Below, one piece after another: positions 59,144-64,000 of a DNA stretch of 64,000 nucleotides (position 1 is its first letter; each line of letters begins with the position of its first letter). The notes under the pieces are model-generated. The model saw only the letters and a program-made list of their open reading frames with translations, was not told the origin of the DNA and did not search any database. The position numbers were made by a program, and so were the translations under genes. This DNA comes from Isoetes taiwanensis (taxonomy: Eukaryota; Streptophyta; Lycopodiopsida; Isoetales; Isoetaceae), in assembly GCA_021234155.1 (NCBI GenBank), contig JAJEKV010000049.1:1459487-1523486 (forward strand). Reading direction: 5' to 3'.

Positions 59144-59924
59144 ATTATAATAGTCTACAATATGTTGGAAATGCGAGAACTTATTGTTTTTATTTCAAAA
59201 CCTTTTGGAACTCTTGATTATAAGAGAATATGATGTGCTGTAATTTTGTTGTCAATCAATAAATCTTTTCACTTTAACTTTCCTTTATGTCCTTATTACA
59301 AATATTTATTTATAATTCACCATTGTAATATGGATATCGATGAAAGAATGGAGTTACCCGTTTAAACACTATTAGCAAAACTTCTTGGTTGGTAAAGCAG
59401 TTATTTGTACTTGTGTTGTAAAGCCATTTTATTCTTTGACACAATAAAACTATTGGGTTTTCATCTTTTTGATACAATGTTTATTATTTGTCATCTTATA
59501 ATTGATGAAAATTTAGATATTGTTTTGCCATAGGTTTGGTGCAATGTAGTTCTTAGTTATGCTTTATTTTTGTCACAACTTTGTTAAAATATTGCCAAAC
59601 CTTTGATGTTACTTCTCCACAAGCTTGTCACAATGTAGTTCTTAGTTATGGTTTATTTTTGTGACAACTTTGTTAAAATATTGCCAAACCTTTGATGTTA
59701 CTTCTACACAAGCTTGTCACAATCGTGGTAGAAAATACTTTTTGTGACAAAAATTGGAGCCACAATCTTGACACAATGGCTGTCACTATTGTGTCAACTT
59801 TGTGACCAATGATCACGACAAGTGTAGTTCCAAGATTGTGACAAGAAGTGCCATTTAACAGGTTATGCTTGTGTCAACAAAGTTGACGTTATACCTGACA
59901 CTATTGGTACTATCCTCTTGTAGT
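59144..59924. repeat. CACTA right subterminal region with tandem duplication
   Basis: An ~85-bp unit (TTTTTGTCACAACTTTGTTA ... ACACAAGCTTGTCACAAT) is duplicated in tandem at about 59555-59720. The outermost 200 bp contain many TGTGTCAA/TTGTGACA copies, the expected binding sites. Confidence 0.8.
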
Positions 59925-59939
59925 GGGATAGGTTCAATA

Positions 59940-60300
59940 TGCTGTACGTTTTATACGGAATACGTATGAATTGTATGATACGGCACATATTTGCCGTATA
60001 AAACGTCAAAAATACGGCAAAAAAAATTTCCGGCGTCGGAAGATTTTCGCGTACGCGAAACCCTCTAATTCGCGTACACGAAAGTTTTTTCGCGTACGCA
60101 AAACAGTGAAAACCGCGTACGCGAAATTTTATTTTTTTTTTTATTTTTTATTTTTTGCGGGGGTTCGCGTTTGAATTTAAAAAAAAAAAAAAATTACGAA
60201 TTTGAAATTCAAATTTCGTGTACGCGAAATCGTATAAACAGCGTACGCAAAACTTTTTTCGCGTACGCAAAATAGTATAAAGCGGGTAGCAAAAAAAAAA
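59940..60300. repeat. Array of palindromic CGCGTACGCGAA motifs
   Basis: Seven or so copies of (T)CGCGTACGCGAAA or one-base variants occur within 250 bp (about 60049, 60073, 60090, 60114, 60217, 60241, 60259), separated by AT-rich sequence including long T and A runs. Before it, TACGGAATACGTATGAATTG and TTGCCGTATAAAACGT suggest a related ACGTAT-type repeat. No coding. Confidence 0.75.
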
Positions 60301-60444
60301 ATACATATATATATGTATATATATATTATGCTTTAACAAGCAACCTTCCCTTAAAGGGATCCATACTCATGATAAATGCAATAAATCTAGGAATTTATAA
60401 TTTGCATTGATAAAAAACCCATATAATAACCAATATTTTGTTGC

Positions 60445-61710
60445 ATGATGAATTTCCGGTCTAGTCATTCACATAAAAAATCTCGAATCCAAGTGGGAAA
60501 AGCTAACCTGCCACCGTCACAAGACAAAACACGTGTTAGTACAGGTGTATGCATGTGGAAGACAGGTGTCAATGCTCTTCAACATTTGAAGTCATTAGAA
60601 ACCAAATTATTTGATATGGTGGAAAATGATAAAAGAGAGCTGGAAATGTGCAAACAGGTGCTTGAACAGTTTAAGGATCTTAAACTTGCCAATGGTGAAG
60701 TATACCCTATGCTCAGGTCTGATGATAGGACTTCCAATATTGCGCCAGATGGGTCAAACCCAAAATTGAAAGGTATCAAATTGGATGATGAAGCTAATGC
60801 TATTTCTAAGGAATATGCAGAAGAACAGCTTCAAAAACAAAGCAATCCTCTTTTATTCTTTAAGAGGTTCCCTACCCCACTTGTGCCAAGACGGCTAGTT
60901 GAGCAATGGGCCAGTGAGAAGGACAACCAAGTGTGGAAGCTCTATTCATTCAACCTACTTGCCCCAATTCCCATTGAGGCTTATTGTTATCTTGGGGGAA
61001 TAGAAGCTGATAAGTCGTCTTACGCAACTTGGATGGATAAATATGCAAAATTTGCTCACATGGGTACGGTGGTTTGTGATAGGGAGACTTCTATACAAAA
61101 GTTTTCTTTGGCTCTTTTTGATCCTTTCAAATGTGTAGAGGAGCCTATGATTGCTATGGTAAAAAAGGACTTACCTACAGGTGGAAAAAGGGGGAATGAC
61201 TATGAAACTAAGTGGCCTAATTGGAAAAGGCCTTACTGCCGTTGTCCACACCCCCAGAATCAGAATGCACAAAATGCATGTAATGCAAAAGGAATCTTGT
61301 GGTTTGACCAAATATTATGGTATATGATGAATCATTTGGAAGCATTTTTTAAGGGAGATTCCATAGTCTCTACATGGAGTCAGTTCATTATATGGACCTC
61401 CAATCCTGGTATTGAGGCCTTGATCCAACAATGCCTGATTTTCCACTTCATTAGAAAATCTATGATGGAAGGACTCATGGAATATGTTAATAATCCAGAA
61501 GCTAAATTATTTGGGGACCGCAATGAAAATGGACTGAGGTATATTGAAAGGTTGATTAAACCTCCCAGATTCTCTGATTTTAACACTCCTATGATGAAGA
61601 GACCAAGAGATCTGGAAGATGCCCCTCGTGCACCAGACAGAAGGAATAGGGGAAGAGGTAGAAATGAGAATAGAGGTGCACATAAAAAGGACTTTGTATG
61701 TTGCCATTAA
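60445..61710 (+). CDS. Gag-like ORF1 of an unidentified element, copy 1 (C-truncated)
   Basis: A 421-residue open frame from an ATG at 60445. The N-terminal 100 residues are basic, then Leu/Glu/Lys-rich and coiled-coil-like (SLETKLFDMVENDKRELEMC). The middle has KRPYCRCPHPQNQNAQNAC, a Cys/His cluster, and many Trp/Phe residues. The C-terminus starts an Arg/Gly tract (RRNRGRGRNENRG) but is cut off at 61683, where the inverted-repeat arm ends. I do not recognise the family. The overall plan (coiled coil, folded core, RGG-rich nucleic-acid-binding tail) is that of a gag or nucleocapsid-like protein; a host gene or an endogenised virus cannot be excluded. Confidence 0.6.
   Translation: MMNFRSSHSHKKSRIQVGKANLPPSQDKTRVSTGVCMWKTGVNALQHLKSLETKLFDMVENDKRELEMCKQVLEQFKDLKLANGEVYPMLRSDDRTSNIAPDGSNPKLKGIKLDDEANAISKEYAEEQLQKQSNPLLFFKRFPTPLVPRRLVEQWASEKDNQVWKLYSFNLLAPIPIEAYCYLGGIEADKSSYATWMDKYAKFAHMGTVVCDRETSIQKFSLALFDPFKCVEEPMIAMVKKDLPTGGKRGNDYETKWPNWKRPYCRCPHPQNQNAQNACNAKGILWFDQILWYMMNHLEAFFKGDSIVSTWSQFIIWTSNPGIEALIQQCLIFHFIRKSMMEGLMEYVNNPEAKLFGDRNENGLRYIERLIKPPRFSDFNTPMMKRPRDLEDAPRAPDRRNRGRGRNENRGAHKKDFVCCH
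60649..61683 (+). repeat. Large inverted repeat, left arm
   Basis: 1035 bases nearly identical in reverse complement to 62966-64000. Differences seen near the outer end are one- or two-base changes around CAG/CTG sites (for example CAGGTG against CAGTG). Confidence 0.93.
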
Positions 61711-62457
61711 ATAGGGTAACCCTAGTTTATTATCCACCTTCACTTTAGCAATCTCTTTCATTTTATACAAACACGCATACTTGATTGCTATAGGTGAACT
61801 GGGGTAACCATCCTCGTCATAACACATAGCAAAATCCGTACTTTGGACTCTTCTAATGGCTGCTTTTCGAATATAATTTTTGCAAATAAAGACAGGAGTA
61901 TTCTCTGCCTTATCTGCACCAGAAATATACAAATGTTCTTTAAGCCATTCTTTTTCCATATTATATTCCACCATGTAGTTCCTTTTAGGAACCCTAATTC
62001 TTTTTCTTTTGTCCACTTTTGCCTCATGTACCATTTGTTTGATCTTCATTTTAATAAATGCTTTAGCATCATCAATCTTGGGAGTATGGAATTCTCCAAA
62101 TTGGTATTCCAGACGCTGGATGGTTTGTTCCCATGCTTTAAGTATTTCCATAATAACAAGGCCCGTATTAGGTTCCTTAAGATGGATATGGTTTAAACCA
62201 TATTTTATATCATCCCTTGTAAAATGACAAATGTCTATGGAGAGTGTTGTAACATGTTTACAACCATCTTCCCCAACTTTCAGGAATGGTTCAAACCATG
62301 TTATGTATTCACAATAGCAACTTAAATTACTCAAGCATGAGAAATTGCAAAACGTATCTTTTGGTTTATACCAAGAGGTTTTGATACTTGGAAGATATTT
62401 CCAACCATATACTATTGTATCCAATACATTTGGATCCTCAATACCAAGGTTATCCAT
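61690..62457 (-). CDS. ORF2 of the unidentified element (truncated)
   Basis: A minus-strand frame beginning MDNLGIEDPNVLDTIVYGWK, with Cys-rich sequence (NFSCLSNLSCYCEYITWFEP), DICHFTRDDIKYGLNHIHLK, a helical region (AKAFIKMKIKQMVHEAKVDK) and basic KRKRIRVPKRNYMVE. It runs in the same direction as ORF1 copy 2 and follows it by about 350 bp. Past about 61690 it reads antisense through the left arm, so its real C-terminus is lost. No family recognised. Confidence 0.45.
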
Positions 62458-62809
62458 GCAACAAGTGATAAATAATTTTTCACATTAACTAGTTCCATAA
62501 TCCTATTAACATACAATAAGTGTATGTAAGAGGAATCACTAGTTTTATCTTTGATAATTTTGAATCTGCCCATAGATAGTACTAGAGATTTAGAAACAAC
62601 ATTTATTTCCTGCATGAAGTAAAGAAAACATTCTCTTAAAAAGAGGAATAAACCTTTTATTTGAAAAAGTAGGCGAACAAAGTCATGTTTTGACTAATTG
62701 CCCCAAGTATAGTTCAGATTATTGGGCTTCAAAGGTGAATAAGTTTGGGCTTGTTGTTGGCCCACCAAGTAGGGGTACTCTCAACAATTTGCACACTTTA
62801 GATGTGCTA

Positions 62810-63988
62810 CTAGCCCCTCTCTCTCCTTCCATCATTAGGCACTCTCCCCCCTCTTCCAAATTGGTGTCTACCACCTCTTGGCATAGGGGGGGCTCTATCC
62901 ACATAGCCACCTCTATAAGGTTGCTCATACCTCTCCCTTCCTCTATTATTTCTGCCACCACCCCGATGTGCACCTCTATTCTCATTTCTACCTCTTCCCC
63001 TATTCCTTCTGTCTGGTGCACGAGGGGCATCTTCCAGATCTCTTGGTCTCTTCATCATAGGAGTGTTAAAATCAGAGAATCTGGGAGGTTTAATCAACCT
63101 TTCAATATACCTCAGTCCATTTTCATTGCGGTCCCCAAATAATTTAGCTTCTGGATTATTAACATATTCCATGAGTCCTTCCATCATAGATTTTCTAATG
63201 AAGTGGAAAATCAGGCATTGTTGGATCAAGGCCTCAATACCAGGATTGGAGGTCCATATAATGAACTGACTCCATGTAGAGACTATGGAATCTCCCTTAA
63301 AAAATGCTTCCAAATGATTCATCATATACCATAATATTTGGTCAAACCACAAGATTCCTTTTGCATTACATGCATTTTGTGCATTCTGATTCTGGGGGTG
63401 TGGACAACGGCAGTAAGGCCTTTTCCAATTAGGCCACTTAGTTTCATAGTCATTCCCCCTTTTTCCACCTGTAGGTAAGTCCTTTTTTACCATAGCAATC
63501 ATAGGCTCCTCTACACATTTGAAAGGATCAAAAAGAGCCAAAGAAAACTTTTGTATAGAAGTCTCCCTATCACAAACCACCGTACCCATGTGAGCAAATT
63601 TTGCATATTTATCCATCCAAGTTGCGTAAGACGACTTATCAGCTTCTATTCCCCCAAGATAACAATAAGCCTCAATGGGAATTGGGGCAAGTAGGTTGAA
63701 TGAATAGAGCTTCCACACTTGGTTGTCCTTCTCACTGGCCCATTGCTCAACTAGCCGTCTTGGCACAAGTGGGGTAGGGAACCTCTTAAAGAATAAAAGA
63801 GGATTGCTTTGTTTTTGAAGCTGTTCTTCTGCATATTCCTTAGAAATAGCATTAGCTTCATCATCCAATTTGATACCTTTCAATTTTGGGTTTGACCCAT
63901 CTGGCAATAATATTGGAAGTCCTATCATCGAACTTGAGCATAGGGTATACTTCACCATTGGCAAGTTTAAGATCCTTAAACTGTTCAA
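62810..63988 (-). CDS. Gag-like ORF1, copy 2 (complete C-terminus)
   Basis: Same protein as at 60445-61710 over more than 300 identical residues, here retaining the full C-terminal Arg/Gly/Pro tract (RGGGRNNRGRERYEQPYRGG ... GGRHQFGRGGRVPNDGRRER). The N-terminus runs off the window; the start at 63988 is arbitrary because the frame shifts around the outer end relative to copy 1. RGG boxes bind nucleic acid in many gag/nucleocapsid and host RNA-binding proteins. ORF2 follows downstream on the same strand. Confidence 0.6.
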   Translation of the reverse strand: MNSLRILNLPMVKYTLCSSSMIGLPILLPDGSNPKLKGIKLDDEANAISKEYAEEQLQKQSNPLLFFKRFPTPLVPRRLVEQWASEKDNQVWKLYSFNLLAPIPIEAYCYLGGIEADKSSYATWMDKYAKFAHMGTVVCDRETSIQKFSLALFDPFKCVEEPMIAMVKKDLPTGGKRGNDYETKWPNWKRPYCRCPHPQNQNAQNACNAKGILWFDQILWYMMNHLEAFFKGDSIVSTWSQFIIWTSNPGIEALIQQCLIFHFIRKSMMEGLMEYVNNPEAKLFGDRNENGLRYIERLIKPPRFSDFNTPMMKRPRDLEDAPRAPDRRNRGRGRNENRGAHRGGGRNNRGRERYEQPYRGGYVDRAPPMPRGGRHQFGRGGRVPNDGRRERG

Positions 63989-64000
63989 GCACTGTTTGCA
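62966..64000 (-). repeat. Large inverted repeat, right arm (continues beyond window)
   Basis: Reverse complement of 60649-61683. The arm still matches at the last base of the window, so its full length is unknown. Confidence 0.93.

Larger units (their letters stand above)
49146..59925. mobile_element. 10.8-kb CACTA (En/Spm) DNA transposon
   Basis: The ends are CACTACAAGAGGAT (49146) and its inverse CTATCCTCTTGTAGTG (ending 59925), flanked by a 3-bp target duplication GGA on each side (49143-49145, 59926-59928). Subterminal TTGTGTCA / TGACACAA repeats are dense at both ends, as expected for transposase-binding sites. It carries a TNP2-type transposase on the minus strand and a TNPA-like gene on the plus strand, in divergent arrangement from about 54.3-54.8 kb. 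A nested MITE, microsatellite and captured host gene pieces lie inside. Confidence 0.93.

Noticed and set aside
62690-63142. Plus-strand ORF sharing its C-terminus with the minus-strand ORF2 frame
   Set aside because: Both read antisense through the inverted-repeat arms; the shared sequence is a shadow of ORF1.

Overview
The window reads as nuclear DNA of a land plant. It has GT-AG introns, a plant NBS-LRR immune receptor, an En/Spm (CACTA) transposon with a TNP2-type transposase, a chromodomain Ty3/gypsy retrotransposon, tRNA-derived SINEs, and fragments of plant genes (PDR-type ABC transporter, PP2A-B55, ATG18/BCAS3, SRP receptor alpha, FKBP-TPR). The large intergenic space and the mix of elements would suit a fern, lycophyte or gymnosperm; that is a weak inference and no species is claimed.

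Layout. 1-13 kb: AT-rich, mostly non-coding DNA with debris: a BTB/POZ (KCTD-like) pseudogene, a Helitron-like 3' end, a SINE, and single-exon remnants of a PDR/ABCG transporter and a PP2A B55 subunit. 13.6-17.5 kb: the one convincingly intact host gene, a two-exon NBS-LRR of about 1274 residues, bracketed by short inverted repeats. 19.2-33.8 kb: one 14.6-kb LTR retrotransposon on the minus strand, with 1.6-kb LTRs, a perfect 5-bp target duplication (GCTGC), a tRNA-iMet primer site and a polypurine tract. It carries gag-protease-RT-RNase H-integrase-chromodomain and an unusual 6-kb region between the 5' LTR and gag. That region holds extra sense-strand ORFs, one of which is clearly derived from histone H3. 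33.9-43.5 kb: a Cys-rich ORF next to the insertion site, an SRP receptor alpha fragment, a long-TIR MITE, a decayed ATG18/BCAS3-type gene and an FKBP-TPR fragment. 44-48.6 kb: a foldback repeat and two opposite-strand pieces of a transposase-like gene. 49.1-59.9 kb: a CACTA element (TSD GGA) with TNP2 on the minus strand, a TNPA-like gene on the plus strand, and captured ankyrin and F-box/LRR fragments. 60.4-64 kb: an unidentified element whose RGG-tailed, gag-like ORF is present twice as a large inverted repeat running off the window end.

How it fits together. Apart from the NLR, this is a transposon-dominated locus where gene fragments accumulate. The strongest leads are the histone-H3-like module inside a chromovirus and the unknown gag-like foldback element. 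A caution applies to all the repeats: the two LTRs agree over long stretches but differ in tight clusters of small indels, mostly at CAG/CTG/CCG/CGG sites. That pattern looks more like consensus errors at CHG-methylated cytosines than ageing, so many frame breaks in the repeats may not be real.
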